A DNA stretch of 64,000 nucleotides from Oscillospiraceae bacterium. GTDB taxonomy: Bacteria; Bacillota; Clostridia; Oscillospirales; Acutalibacteraceae. A program made the translations under genes and the position numbers. The notes under the pieces are model-generated. The model was not told the DNA's origin. It did not search any database and saw nothing but the letters and a program-made list of their open reading frames with translations. This document shows, in pieces, positions 34,193-42,425 of the stretch. The stretch's first letter is position 1, and every line of letters begins with the position of its first letter. The stretch covers positions 1 through 64,000 of the forward strand of contig SVPG01000008.1 in the NCBI GenBank assembly GCA_015065975.1. The letters are read 5' to 3'.

Positions 34193-34221
34193 TTGAAAAC
34201 TTGCAAACAATATCGTATAAT
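34193..34221 (+). promoter_or_regulatory. sigma-A promoter of the riboswitch-diguanylate cyclase unit
   Basis: TTGAAA (34193-34198), 17-nt spacer, TATAAT (34216-34221). Transcription should begin near 34228, just ahead of the aptamer. Confidence 0.88.
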
Positions 34222-34237
34222 GTAGACACAATCACGA

Positions 34238-34334
34238 ATTGAATATCAGCAAAATCGGTGAAAACCGATGACGCAAAGCTAAAGGGGCTTCCCGTATTAT
34301 TACGAATGCCAGCCAGTTGCATCTTTCAAACGGG
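34238..34334 (+). promoter_or_regulatory. cyclic-di-GMP-I (GEMM) riboswitch aptamer
   Basis: The region shows the GEMM-I core: stem P2 ATCGGTGAAAACCGAT with a GAAA-type loop, then the nearly invariant GACGCAAAGC. The second arm AAGGGGCTTCCC... and the 3' motif ATGCCAGCCAGTTGC complete it. The outer stem is less certain. A perfect-palindrome terminator follows as expression platform, then the ribosome site of a GGDEF protein. The family binds c-di-GMP, so the gene's product probably feeds back on its own mRNA. Confidence 0.88.
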
Positions 34335-34338
34335 TTTT

Positions 34339-34363
34339 GCCGATGCAGCTGCATCGGCTTTTC
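34339..34363 (+). terminator. riboswitch terminator
   Basis: GCCGATGCAG and CTGCATCGGC form a 20-nt perfect palindrome followed by TTTTC, ten bases after the aptamer and 25 nt before the start codon. The upstream ACGGGTTTTGCC could form part of an alternative antiterminator. Confidence 0.8.
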
Positions 34364-34387
34364 TGCTTTTCTTAAGGAGGTATCTTT

Positions 34388-35743
34388 ATGAGCAGAAACA
34401 CTATTATGATAGTTGACGACAAGGATATAGGGCGCGATATACTTGCCGCGGTGTTCAGCCGTGACTACCGTATTCTCATGGCTTCCGACGGACTCGAGGC
34501 GATCAATCTGATCGATTGCGAAAAGGATAATATCGCTCTGATAATCCTCGATATAATCATGCCTGTCATGGACGGTTTCGACGTTCTCGACCATATGCAC
34601 AAGACCTCTCTTATAAGCGCTATCCCCGTCATTATGGTCACGGGTCAGCTCACTCCCGACATATCTCTGTCCTGTTACTCGCGTGGAGCTTTTGATATTA
34701 TCGAAAAGCCTTACGACATCAGTATAGTAAAGCAGCGCGTAAACAACGCCATCGAGCTCTACACCTACAAGAATCATCTCGAAAGCCTCGTCAGCGAGCA
34801 GACAAAAAAGCTCGAGACTCAGGCAAGCGAACTGAGAAAAACGGTGAAGGAGCTTCGGATAAGTGAAGAGCGATTCCGTATCGCATCGGTCCACAGCTCG
34901 AGCATAATTTTCGAATTTGACGTCGATTCGCAGGAAGGAATAATCCTCAGCGGCAGCGGCAGACTGAGCAGAGGCGAACTGACCCAGGTTTCCTTCGATT
35001 CTATAATTTCAAGACTGCACCCCGACGAGCGCGAAAAGGTTCAGCAAATGATCGACAGGGTTTTCTCCGGCTCCGACGAGGAACGGTGCGAGGTCAGAAT
35101 GCGCGGACTCAACGGTAAAAACACATACAACTGGTACATCGCCACTCTGACTCCGATAAGATCAAACGACGGCGAAACGATCAAGATACTCGGTTCGCTT
35201 CGCGACATCAACACGCAGTATCTCGAAACGGCCGATCTGCGCAGCCGTGCAGAGATTGATATGCTTAGCGGTCTGCTCAACCGCGCAACCTGCGAGAGCA
35301 ATATCCGCACAAGGCTCGAAAACACCAACCGTTCGAAATATTCCGCTTTTATCCTCTTCGATATCGACGATTTCAAATCGGTCAACGATCTTTACGGTCA
35401 CGACATCGGTGACCGAGCCATCGCTCTGACCGCACACGTGATCAGATCGCAGTTCAGCCATTCGGATATCGTGGGGCGTTTCGGCGGCGATGAATTCGTC
35501 GTATATCTCGAAAACATTCCGGGCGAAGATATTCTTATCAGAAAATTCGACCGTATATGCAGGAAACTGAAAAATTACGCCGAGACCGAAGAGGGATTCC
35601 CGTCGCTTTCGGTCAGTGCGGGCGCATCACTTTTCGACAGCACGCTGCCCTTTGAGCAGATTTACAAAGAAGCCGATACTGCCCTTTACGACGTGAAATC
35701 GAGCGCAAAAGGCGGTTTTGAAACATTCCGCAGGAACGGATAA
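34388..35743 (+). CDS. response regulator-PAS-GGDEF diguanylate cyclase
   Basis: This 451-residue protein has an N-terminal receiver domain (residues 4-120; phospho-acceptor Asp55 in ILDIIMPVMDGF), a coiled-coil linker (about 130-160) and a PAS domain (about 163-285). The C-terminal GGDEF domain has its motif at 366-370 in RFGGDEFVVYL. It should make c-di-GMP under control of phosphorylation. The residue pattern upstream of GGDEF is SHSD where the inhibitory I-site RxxD would be. The ATG is 7 nt after AAGGAGG. A c-di-GMP riboswitch precedes it. Confidence 0.93.
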   Translation: MSRNTIMIVDDKDIGRDILAAVFSRDYRILMASDGLEAINLIDCEKDNIALIILDIIMPVMDGFDVLDHMHKTSLISAIPVIMVTGQLTPDISLSCYSRGAFDIIEKPYDISIVKQRVNNAIELYTYKNHLESLVSEQTKKLETQASELRKTVKELRISEERFRIASVHSSSIIFEFDVDSQEGIILSGSGRLSRGELTQVSFDSIISRLHPDEREKVQQMIDRVFSGSDEERCEVRMRGLNGKNTYNWYIATLTPIRSNDGETIKILGSLRDINTQYLETADLRSRAEIDMLSGLLNRATCESNIRTRLENTNRSKYSAFILFDIDDFKSVNDLYGHDIGDRAIALTAHVIRSQFSHSDIVGRFGGDEFVVYLENIPGEDILIRKFDRICRKLKNYAETEEGFPSLSVSAGASLFDSTLPFEQIYKEADTALYDVKSSAKGGFETFRRNG

Positions 35744-35761
35744 ATCCTCGTCTCGGGCCGT

Positions 35762-35804
35762 ATCACATTTTCATCACACGCCGTGATATAATAGGTTATA
35801 TCAC
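35762..35804 (+). promoter_or_regulatory. ATCAC/GTGAT repeat region ahead of the two-component pair
   Basis: Four ATCAC/GTGAT pentamers occur at 35762, 35773, 35783 and 35800. The last two form a perfect 8-bp inverted repeat, GTGATATA-6-TATATCAC, that contains a TATAAT -10 box (35787-35792). The -35 box is poor, which suits an activated promoter. The response regulator itself is a plausible binder. Confidence 0.5.
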
Positions 35805-35828
35805 AATTTAATTTCTGAGGTGATACAC

Positions 35829-36521
35829 TTGAGCGTTCCCGAACAGATAAAGATACTCGTCGCCGATGACGAAGAAAGAATACGAAAGATAATTACCGAT
35901 TTTCTCACAAGGGAAGGTTACACCGTAATCGAGGCGTCAAACGGTGCACAGGCTCTCAAGCTCTGCAGCGGTGTTTCCGAATCGGACAAGCCCGACCTCG
36001 TCATTCTCGACATCATGATGCCCGTCATGGACGGTCTGACGGTACTCGAGGAGCTTCGTCGCACAACCGACATTCCCGTTATTCTTCTGACTGCAAAATC
36101 CTCCGAAAGCGATCAGCTCGGCGGATTCAGAATGGGCGCAGACGACTACATCACAAAGCCCTTCTCCCCCAGCCTGCTCGTTGTCAGAGTACAGGCAATT
36201 CTCAGAAGACGAGGAAAGCTCGGAACAAAGCGTATCCAGTGCGGAAATGTTCACATCGACGAGATGGCTCACGCCGCATATCTCGGCTCGGAGCAGCTTG
36301 AACTCACGCCAAAAGAATACGATCTGCTTCTGTATTTCATCGAAAACAAGGGCATCGCACTCTCACGCGAAAAAATACTCAACGGCGTATGGAACTATGA
36401 CTATTTCGGAGACCTCAGAACGGTCGACACCCACGTAAAACAGCTCCGGGCAAAGCTCAAAGACTCGGGCGATATGATAGTCACGGTAAGAGGCGTCGGT
36501 TACAGACTTGAGGTGAGGTAG
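35829..36521 (+). CDS. OmpR-family response regulator
   Basis: This 230-residue regulator has a receiver domain with the acidic pocket VADDEE, phospho-acceptor Asp61 in ILDIMMPVMDGL, Thr in LLTAKS and Lys in TKPF. A C-terminal winged helix (about 130-230) ends in GDLRTVDTHVKQLRAKL...VTVRGVGYRLE. The start is TTG at 35829, 5 nt after GAGGTGA; an upstream GTG overlaps that site. The kinase gene follows after one base. Confidence 0.94.
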   Translation: MSVPEQIKILVADDEERIRKIITDFLTREGYTVIEASNGAQALKLCSGVSESDKPDLVILDIMMPVMDGLTVLEELRRTTDIPVILLTAKSSESDQLGGFRMGADDYITKPFSPSLLVVRVQAILRRRGKLGTKRIQCGNVHIDEMAHAAYLGSEQLELTPKEYDLLLYFIENKGIALSREKILNGVWNYDYFGDLRTVDTHVKQLRAKLKDSGDMIVTVRGVGYRLEVR

Positions 36522-36522
36522 C

Positions 36523-38067
36523 TTGAAAACCTCTATCAAAACAAAATTCTTTCTCGTCCTTTTCGGTATAGTCATTCTTTTTGTTTCTCTCACCATACTT
36601 TTCAACACGCTTTTCCTCAAATCGTATTACACAAGCAAAAAGGAAGCCATGCTCACCGAATGTTTCAATTACATTTCTTCGCTTACATTCAATGAGCACG
36701 ACATCGGCAAACGGCTTGAATCGCTCGAGGAAAACAAGAATATCGAGATTCTCATAATCGATTACCGCAGGAGAGTCTTTTTCTGCAGCAAGGGCATCCC
36801 CGATGCCCTTTTTATTCCCGTCGACGAATCGGGAGATTTTGATATCCGATGGTTCAGAGAATGGCTTATGCCCGAGGATTACGAGAGCGGCTCTGTTGAA
36901 ATATTCACTTCAAAGCCTCAGCTCGGCTGGCGATACAACGAGGAGCTCGCCGCTCAGTATCTCAGTCTTTACGCAAAATCGACCAAGACATTTGACAATA
37001 CCGCTTATCCGTTTTATATTATAATCAACACTCCGATGGCTGCTATCGAAGACGGTGTAGAAATCGCCAACCGTTTTGCGCTTATCATCGGAATGGTCAC
37101 AATCCTCATCGGAAGTATCGTTACATTTTTCCTCGGCAATCAGCTTACAAAACCGATACTCAAGATCAATCAGACCGCAAGAAAGATCTCGCAGCTTGAT
37201 TTCAGCGAAACGCTCGCCATCAATTCACGCGACGAGCTGGGCGAGCTTGCAGGCAGCGTGAATATTCTTTCAAACGAGCTTGAATCAAAAATCAACGAGC
37301 TCAGTCTCGCAAACGAAAAGCTCAAGGAAGATATCAAGGTAAAGACGAAAATTGATTTCATGCGGCGTGAGCTGATCTCAAACGTATCGCACGATCTCAA
37401 GACCCCGCTCTCAATAATCCTCGGATACTGCGAAGGTCTTCAGGCAAACGTGAACAGCGACGACAGGGAGTATTACTGCAGCGTCATTGAGGACGAGGCT
37501 ATGCATATGAGCCGCATCGTTTCGACGCTTCTGAAGCTTGCCGAGCTTGAATCGGGAACCGATTCTCTTGAGATGTCACGGTTCAGCCTGACAGAGCTTG
37601 CCCGCGACCGATTCGAAAAGATATCATATCTTATAAAGGAACATTCCATCACAACCGATTTTCACGCTGACGGCGATTATTTCATCAATGCCGACAGGTT
37701 CAAGATCGAGGATGTTCTCAACAATCTTCTTTCGAATGCTATCCACCATTCTCCCGACGGAGGGCACATTTCCCTCTCGCTCAAGCGCGAGGACGACGAT
37801 GTTGTCTGCAGTGTTTTCAACCGAGGAGAGCATATCCCCGATGACAGTCTCGACCTCATATGGGAAAGCTTTTACAAGGTGGACAAATCACGCACAAGAA
37901 GCTACGGCGGTTCGGGGCTCGGTCTGAAAATCGTGAGCACCATTCTCAATTCACACGGCGCGCAGTATCACGCCGAAAACGTGGATTCGGGCGTGTGTTT
38001 CTCTTTCCGTATGAAGATTGAATCGGACACCGAAATCAACAATTCAAAGGATGATTCAAATGAATGA
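36523..38067 (+). CDS. sensor histidine kinase
   Basis: This 514-residue kinase has membrane helices at about 9-30 and 184-205, an extracytoplasmic sensor between them and a HAMP linker (to about 260). HisKA has phospho-acceptor His290 in ISNVSHDLKTPLSIILGYCEGL. The HATPase domain shows N box LNNLLSNAIHHSPDGG, F box and GGSGLGLKIV. It is the partner of the preceding regulator. The TTG start lies after GAGGTGAGG. It overlaps the next gene by 8 nt. The signal sensed is unknown. Confidence 0.94.
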   Translation: MKTSIKTKFFLVLFGIVILFVSLTILFNTLFLKSYYTSKKEAMLTECFNYISSLTFNEHDIGKRLESLEENKNIEILIIDYRRRVFFCSKGIPDALFIPVDESGDFDIRWFREWLMPEDYESGSVEIFTSKPQLGWRYNEELAAQYLSLYAKSTKTFDNTAYPFYIIINTPMAAIEDGVEIANRFALIIGMVTILIGSIVTFFLGNQLTKPILKINQTARKISQLDFSETLAINSRDELGELAGSVNILSNELESKINELSLANEKLKEDIKVKTKIDFMRRELISNVSHDLKTPLSIILGYCEGLQANVNSDDREYYCSVIEDEAMHMSRIVSTLLKLAELESGTDSLEMSRFSLTELARDRFEKISYLIKEHSITTDFHADGDYFINADRFKIEDVLNNLLSNAIHHSPDGGHISLSLKREDDDVVCSVFNRGEHIPDDSLDLIWESFYKVDKSRTRSYGGSGLGLKIVSTILNSHGAQYHAENVDSGVCFSFRMKIESDTEINNSKDDSNE

Positions 38068-38614
38068 AACAGTAAAATCAATTCTTGACAGACGCAGCAC
38101 CAGAGGTTTTGAATCGGAGCCTCTCAGCGACGAGATAATCTCTGTTCTCGAGCAGTGTGCTCTCGCCTCCCCCACTGCAATGAATATGCAGTCGTGGCAC
38201 TTTTCTTTTGTAACCGACAGGGATAAGATATCGGCGGTTGAGAAGCGTGTCGTTGAACTGATTCACAAGTCGGGCGACGAGGCTTTTATCAGCCGTATGA
38301 AGGAGCGCAACAATTCGGTTTTCTACAACGCTCCGCTCGTTATCTTCATTTCATCTGATGCAAACAGTAAATGGAGCGCAGTCGACGCAGGTATTGCCGT
38401 TGAGAATCTTGCTCTTGCCGCTCATTCCCTTTCTCTCGGTTCGGTTATTATCGGAATGTGCGCTTCCGCTTTTGACGGCGAAGAAGGTGAACTTCTCGGA
38501 AAAGAGCTCGCCTTCCCCGAAACTCATAAATTCCAGATTGCACTGGCTGTCGGCAAACCGACAGTGAGCAAAGACGCTCACCCGACAGGCGAAAACAAAA
38601 TCAGCAGAGTCTGA
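38060..38614 (+). CDS. nitroreductase family FMN protein
   Basis: This 184-residue protein has the nitroreductase features: SILDRRSTRGFESEPLSDE at the start (FMN phosphate-binding Arg residues), ALASPTAMNMQSWHFSFV, and the Gly-rich later part LAAHSLSLGSVIIGMCASAF. It would be a dimeric flavoprotein using NAD(P)H. The ATG at 38060 is 8 nt after AAGGA and overlaps the kinase stop, so it is coupled to the two-component pair. Its substrate is not known. A terminator follows. Confidence 0.92.
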   Translation: MNETVKSILDRRSTRGFESEPLSDEIISVLEQCALASPTAMNMQSWHFSFVTDRDKISAVEKRVVELIHKSGDEAFISRMKERNNSVFYNAPLVIFISSDANSKWSAVDAGIAVENLALAAHSLSLGSVIIGMCASAFDGEEGELLGKELAFPETHKFQIALAVGKPTVSKDAHPTGENKISRV

Positions 38615-38621
38615 TCCTCAT

Positions 38622-38656
38622 AACGGCAAAGCAGAAAATCCGCTTTGCCGTTTTTT
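38622..38656 (+). terminator. rho-independent terminator
   Basis: AACGGCAAAGC pairs with GCTTTGCCGTT, followed by TTTTTTCTTTT. It ends the two-component/nitroreductase unit. Confidence 0.93.
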
Positions 38657-38657
38657 C

Positions 38658-38686
38658 TTTTCAAGTATTTATTATTATGATATAAT
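38658..38686 (+). promoter_or_regulatory. promoter of the zinc-ribbon gene
   Basis: TTTTCA (38658-38663), 17-nt spacer, TATAAT (38681-38686), directly after the terminator. The -35 is weak. Confidence 0.6.
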
Positions 38687-38725
38687 AATATGCGGTTTAT
38701 ATATCTTGAGAAGGTGCGATTTTCT

Positions 38726-39055
38726 ATGATTATGTTTAAACGGCAATGCAGACACTGTTCATTTGAATATGAATACGACCACGAAAAGGCTGCAAATCTC
38801 ATAACCTTCTGCCCGAACTGTCATTCTTACGATCATCTTGAATGCGAATACGGATTCGGCCCTGTTGTTCCCTGCACAATATATCACGGCAGCGAGAAGA
38901 TCGGAATGGTCTCCTATGATACAGAAGATCCGCACAAATACCGAATCGATTCGGACACATTTTGTCTGCACAAGGTTCTGGAAAACCGCTATCTCAATGC
39001 ATTACTTGAAGCAACAGACTTAATTTCCGATTTGCTTGCCAAAGGAGAACAATAA
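38726..39055 (+). CDS. small zinc-ribbon protein of unknown function
   Basis: This 109-residue protein begins with a CxxC...CxxC zinc ribbon (RQCRHCSFEYEYDHEKAANLITFCPNCHSYD, residues 6-36). A beta-rich part follows, CTIYHGSEKIGMVSYDTEDPHKYRIDSDTF, and a helical tail. There is no signal or membrane helix. The ATG at 38726 is 9 nt after GAAGGTG. Its last base is the first base of the next gene, so the pair is coupled. I do not recognise the family. Confidence 0.8.
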   Translation: MIMFKRQCRHCSFEYEYDHEKAANLITFCPNCHSYDHLECEYGFGPVVPCTIYHGSEKIGMVSYDTEDPHKYRIDSDTFCLHKVLENRYLNALLEATDLISDLLAKGEQ

Positions 39056-40008
39056 TGAACACAATCGATGTGCGCGACTACGAAATCGAGATAAACGGAA
39101 AGATAATAAGATTTCCCGCTTCCGCTCAGGAGCTGACCGAAGCTCTTGGCGAACCGAGAATCGTTGGAGAAGGAGAAAAAGCGAACTACATTTACGACGA
39201 GCTCGGCATTTCTTTTGAGTGCGGAAGTTCCCTGTATCTCAAAAAGAACAAGGGCTTTATCGACAGACATCATCTTGTGACCTACTGTACGATATTCGTA
39301 TGTGAAGAGGGGTGTCTGAGCGGTGAGCACGCAGCAGTCCCTTATCGCGGAACGCTGACCTTTTTCGGAAAATGCTGGGACAGCTTCGACCCCTTCCTCG
39401 GTCAGCAGCAAGCTCTTTGGAAAGACGGAGATACCTGGAAAACCTCGCACATGGGAGTGATAATGCGCGGCAAAAAGGACGAGCCGAATTACACGGACGG
39501 AAAGCTCAACAAAACCGTCTATCTTTCATTCAAGCCTGTTCGTCCGAAGAGCACGGAAAACTATAATATTACCGAAACAGGTGAAGATTCTCTCGAATTT
39601 GAGCATTTCAATTTCAAGCTCGCTGTTATACAGGAGCTTATGTACACCCGGGAGCTGCTCAAGCCGTATTTTGATATATACGACTATCTGAAATTCAAGA
39701 AGAGCAAGGCAAACACCGAATCCTTCAAAAACGTAAAGCCTGCTGTCGATTTCTTTAAGAATCTGCAGATACCACGTTCACTTGCCGATAAAATTGAAGA
39801 GATAAATATGGACGGCGGAAACGAGATATACATGAACATCTGCCCGATGTGGGACGGTGAGGACGACCGTTTTGATATCACCGAGGTTTCGCCCGATGAA
39901 TTAAAACAGTTTCCGAACTTAAAAGCAATGACTCTTCTTCCCAACGACAAGATCGAAAACGTCAGAGAAATCGCCAAAAAACAGGGAATAACCGTCACAA
40001 GCGTCTGA
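39055..40008 (+). CDS. uncharacterised protein, DUF6892/DUF7738-like
   Basis: This 317-residue soluble protein begins with a beta-rich domain (residues 1-150: EIEINGKIIRFPASAQELTEALGEP...YDELGISFECGSS) in which an RWD/YcgL-like strand pattern is repeated. An all-alpha linker follows (about 185-240). The C-terminal domain contains NEIYMNICPMWDGEDDRFDITEVSPDELKQFPNLKAMTLLPND. That last stretch recalls DUF6892-type proteins, which I recall only loosely. It overlaps the zinc-ribbon gene by one base. Confidence 0.8.
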   Translation: MNTIDVRDYEIEINGKIIRFPASAQELTEALGEPRIVGEGEKANYIYDELGISFECGSSLYLKKNKGFIDRHHLVTYCTIFVCEEGCLSGEHAAVPYRGTLTFFGKCWDSFDPFLGQQQALWKDGDTWKTSHMGVIMRGKKDEPNYTDGKLNKTVYLSFKPVRPKSTENYNITETGEDSLEFEHFNFKLAVIQELMYTRELLKPYFDIYDYLKFKKSKANTESFKNVKPAVDFFKNLQIPRSLADKIEEINMDGGNEIYMNICPMWDGEDDRFDITEVSPDELKQFPNLKAMTLLPNDKIENVREIAKKQGITVTSV

Positions 40009-40060
40009 GCTTTCACGTCCGCGAAACGGTTATCTCAAAACTTTTCATACATTAAATCCG

Positions 40061-40089
40061 TTGAATTTTCCCGATTTTTGTGATAGAAT
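40061..40089 (+). promoter_or_regulatory. sigma-A promoter of the 145-residue protein gene
   Basis: TTGAAT (40061-40066), 17-nt spacer, TAGAAT (40084-40089). It starts transcription near 40096, ruling out an open-frame start at 40080. Confidence 0.78.
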
Positions 40090-40130
40090 TATTTTTCACT
40101 TCATCTGTCAGCGGAGGATTATCTGAATCT

Positions 40131-40568
40131 ATGACAAACACTTTTTCTGTATTCGGCACACCCGAACAGCAAAACAAAAAATTTGAGGGCAGGGTATTTT
40201 CCGTTTGTGTCTCCCCCGCCCTTTTCAGCGATGAAACAAAATCGACTCTGCAGTATCAGATAAGCATTCTGGTCGATAACGTTGTTGCCGACACGGATTA
40301 TCTCGAAACCGTACTCGGACATCTTTTCAGGCTTTCTGATCTCGAAACAGCTTTATCCAATCTTATCATGGATTCCTTCGACTGGTTCCCGCAGTTTGAT
40401 TCCGAAACCGTCAAGATATGGTATCTGAAAGACGGCAGCACCACCCGTTCGGGTCAACCGATAAAATTCACCGTAACGGCAATAAATGCTGAAGAATCCG
40501 ACGACCTTGTCTATGAGACATTGCGCGGGAGAATATACGAAACCGTCTGGTCGTGGCTCAAGATGTAA
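40131..40568 (+). CDS. uncharacterised 145-residue protein
   Basis: This soluble acidic protein has no signal, membrane helix or motif that I recognise. Residues 15-60 are beta-rich (FEGRVFSVCVSPALFSDETKSTLQYQISILVDNVV), then helical, ending with a Trp-rich helix GRIYETVWSWLKM. The ATG at 40131 follows GGAGGA at a long 12 nt. It has its own promoter and a shared terminator with the convergent aspS, so it is a single-gene unit beside the zinc-ribbon/DUF6892-like pair. Confidence 0.72.
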   Translation: MTNTFSVFGTPEQQNKKFEGRVFSVCVSPALFSDETKSTLQYQISILVDNVVADTDYLETVLGHLFRLSDLETALSNLIMDSFDWFPQFDSETVKIWYLKDGSTTRSGQPIKFTVTAINAEESDDLVYETLRGRIYETVWSWLKM

Positions 40569-40580
40569 TCCCCAAAAAAA

Positions 40581-40618
40581 TCCCCTGATTCCGAAATCAC
40601 ATTTCAGAATCAGGGGAT
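40581..40618. terminator. bidirectional terminator between the 145-residue protein gene and aspS
   Basis: TCCCCTGATTC pairs with GAATCAGGGGA, with A-run on the left and T-run after the right side (ACGTTTTT), so it can serve both convergent units. Confidence 0.9.
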
Positions 40619-40624
40619 ACGTTT

Positions 40625-42406
40625 TTACTCTTCAGTTTTTACTATCGAAATTCCAAGCTCGGCAAGCTGCTTTTCATCAACCTGAGCGGGAGCTTCCGTC
40701 ATAGCCTCGCTTGCATCCTTGAGTTTCGGGAATGCAAGAACATCTCTGAGAGAATCGGCGCCGCACATAAGCATTACAAGTCTGTCAAGACCGATGCCCA
40801 TTCCGCCGTGAGGCGGTGCACCGTACTTGAATGCATTTGTGAGGAATCCGAACTTTGTCTCTGCTTCTTCGTCGGAAAGACCGAGCGCTGCAAACATCTT
40901 TGACTGGAGCTCGGGATCGGTGATTCTTATAGAGCCGCTCGAGAGTTCGATTCCGTTGAGAACCATATCGTAAGCCTTTGCTCTTACCTCGCCGGGATCG
41001 GTATCGAGATACTGAATGCACTCGTCAAGCGGAGAGGTGAACGGGTGGTGCATTGCGGCCCATGTCTCGCACTCGTCGTCCCACTCGAAGAAGGGGAACT
41101 CAACGACCCACAGGAAGTTGAACTGATCGGGAATTATATCGAGTCTCTTTGCAACATTGAGTCTCAGCGCACCAAGAACAGGAAGAACGACCTTATTCTT
41201 GTCTGCAACAAACAGCACGATGTCGCCCTTTTCGGCACCCGTCTTCTCGAGAAGCTGCTCGAGCTGACCTTCCTCAAGGAACTTTCCGAACGAGCAGGAA
41301 GGAGCTTCATCTGCCCAACGTATCCATGCGAGTCCCTTTGCACCGATACCTCTTGCGGTCTCGACAAGCTTATCGATCTCTTTTCTTGTGTATACGGAAG
41401 CTGCATTCTTTGCGGTGATCGCTCTGACGCTGCCCCCATCCGCAACAGCGGAGGAGAACACGCCGAATCCCCAATCCTTTACCATATCGGAAACGTCGAC
41501 AATCTCCATACCGAAACGTGTATCGGGCTTATCGGAGCCGAATCTCTCCATAGCTTCCTTGTAGGTAAGTCTCGGGAAAGGAGTCGGGATATCCATACCG
41601 AGCACCTCGCTGAAAAGGCGCTTGATATAACCCTCACCGATTGCGAGGACATCTTCGACATCGACAAAGGACATCTCGGTATCGATCTGTGTGAACTCGG
41701 GCTGACGGTCAGCTCTGAGGTCTTCATCTCTGAAACAGCGTGCAAGCTGGAAATATCTGTCAAAGCCCGAAACCATGAGAAGCTGCTTGTAGATCTGGGG
41801 AGACTGCGGAAGTGCATAGAAGCTTCCCTGATGCACACGGCTGGGAATGATATAGTCTCTTGCTCCTTCGGGAGTGGATTTTATCATCATCGGTGTATCG
41901 ATCTCGATAAAGCCCTGATCGCTGTAATACTGTCTTGTGACCTGCATTACCTTATGTCTGAGAAGGATATTATCCTTGAGCTCCGGTCTTCTGAGGTCGA
42001 GATAACGATACTTGAGTCTTATCTCCTCTGCGGTCTTGCAGCCGTTGATGATTTCAAACGGCGGTGTCTGAGCCTTGGAAAGGATTCGCAGCTCATCGAC
42101 CTCTATCTCGATATCGCCTGTCGGGATCTCGGGATTCTTTGCTGCACGCTCTCTGACAGTTCCGACTGCCGCAAGCACGAACTCGCTTCTGCAAGAGCCT
42201 GCCTTCTCGAAAACGGTTCTGTCCGTATTCTCATCAAAAACGAGCTGAACAACGCCCGTGCGGTCGCGCAGATCGATGAAGATGAGCGCACCCTTATCTC
42301 TCTGTTTCTGTACCCATCCGCAGACGCAGACCTTATCTCCAACATTTTCCATGCGAAGATCGGCACAGTAACACGTTCTTTTTATTCCCTGCATTGTATC
42401 TGCCAT
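40625..42406 (-). CDS. aspS: aspartyl-tRNA synthetase
   Basis: This 593-residue bacterial-type AspRS has an N-terminal OB anticodon-binding domain (CGWVQKQRDKGALIFIDLRDRTGVVQLVFD, about 30-60). The class II core contains IEIDTPMMIKSTPEGARDYIIPSR, FRDEDLRADRQPEFTQIDTEMSF and the C-terminal GLDRLVMLMCGADSLRDVLAFPK. The inserted GAD domain is typical of bacterial enzymes. The ATG at 42406 is 8 nt after GGAAGGAG. It follows hisS by 20 nt in one operon. Confidence 0.97.
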   Translation of the reverse strand: MADTMQGIKRTCYCADLRMENVGDKVCVCGWVQKQRDKGALIFIDLRDRTGVVQLVFDENTDRTVFEKAGSCRSEFVLAAVGTVRERAAKNPEIPTGDIEIEVDELRILSKAQTPPFEIINGCKTAEEIRLKYRYLDLRRPELKDNILLRHKVMQVTRQYYSDQGFIEIDTPMMIKSTPEGARDYIIPSRVHQGSFYALPQSPQIYKQLLMVSGFDRYFQLARCFRDEDLRADRQPEFTQIDTEMSFVDVEDVLAIGEGYIKRLFSEVLGMDIPTPFPRLTYKEAMERFGSDKPDTRFGMEIVDVSDMVKDWGFGVFSSAVADGGSVRAITAKNAASVYTRKEIDKLVETARGIGAKGLAWIRWADEAPSCSFGKFLEEGQLEQLLEKTGAEKGDIVLFVADKNKVVLPVLGALRLNVAKRLDIIPDQFNFLWVVEFPFFEWDDECETWAAMHHPFTSPLDECIQYLDTDPGEVRAKAYDMVLNGIELSSGSIRITDPELQSKMFAALGLSDEEAETKFGFLTNAFKYGAPPHGGMGIGLDRLVMLMCGADSLRDVLAFPKLKDASEAMTEAPAQVDEKQLAELGISIVKTEE

Positions 42407-42425
42407 AACTTTTTGCTCCTTCCAA

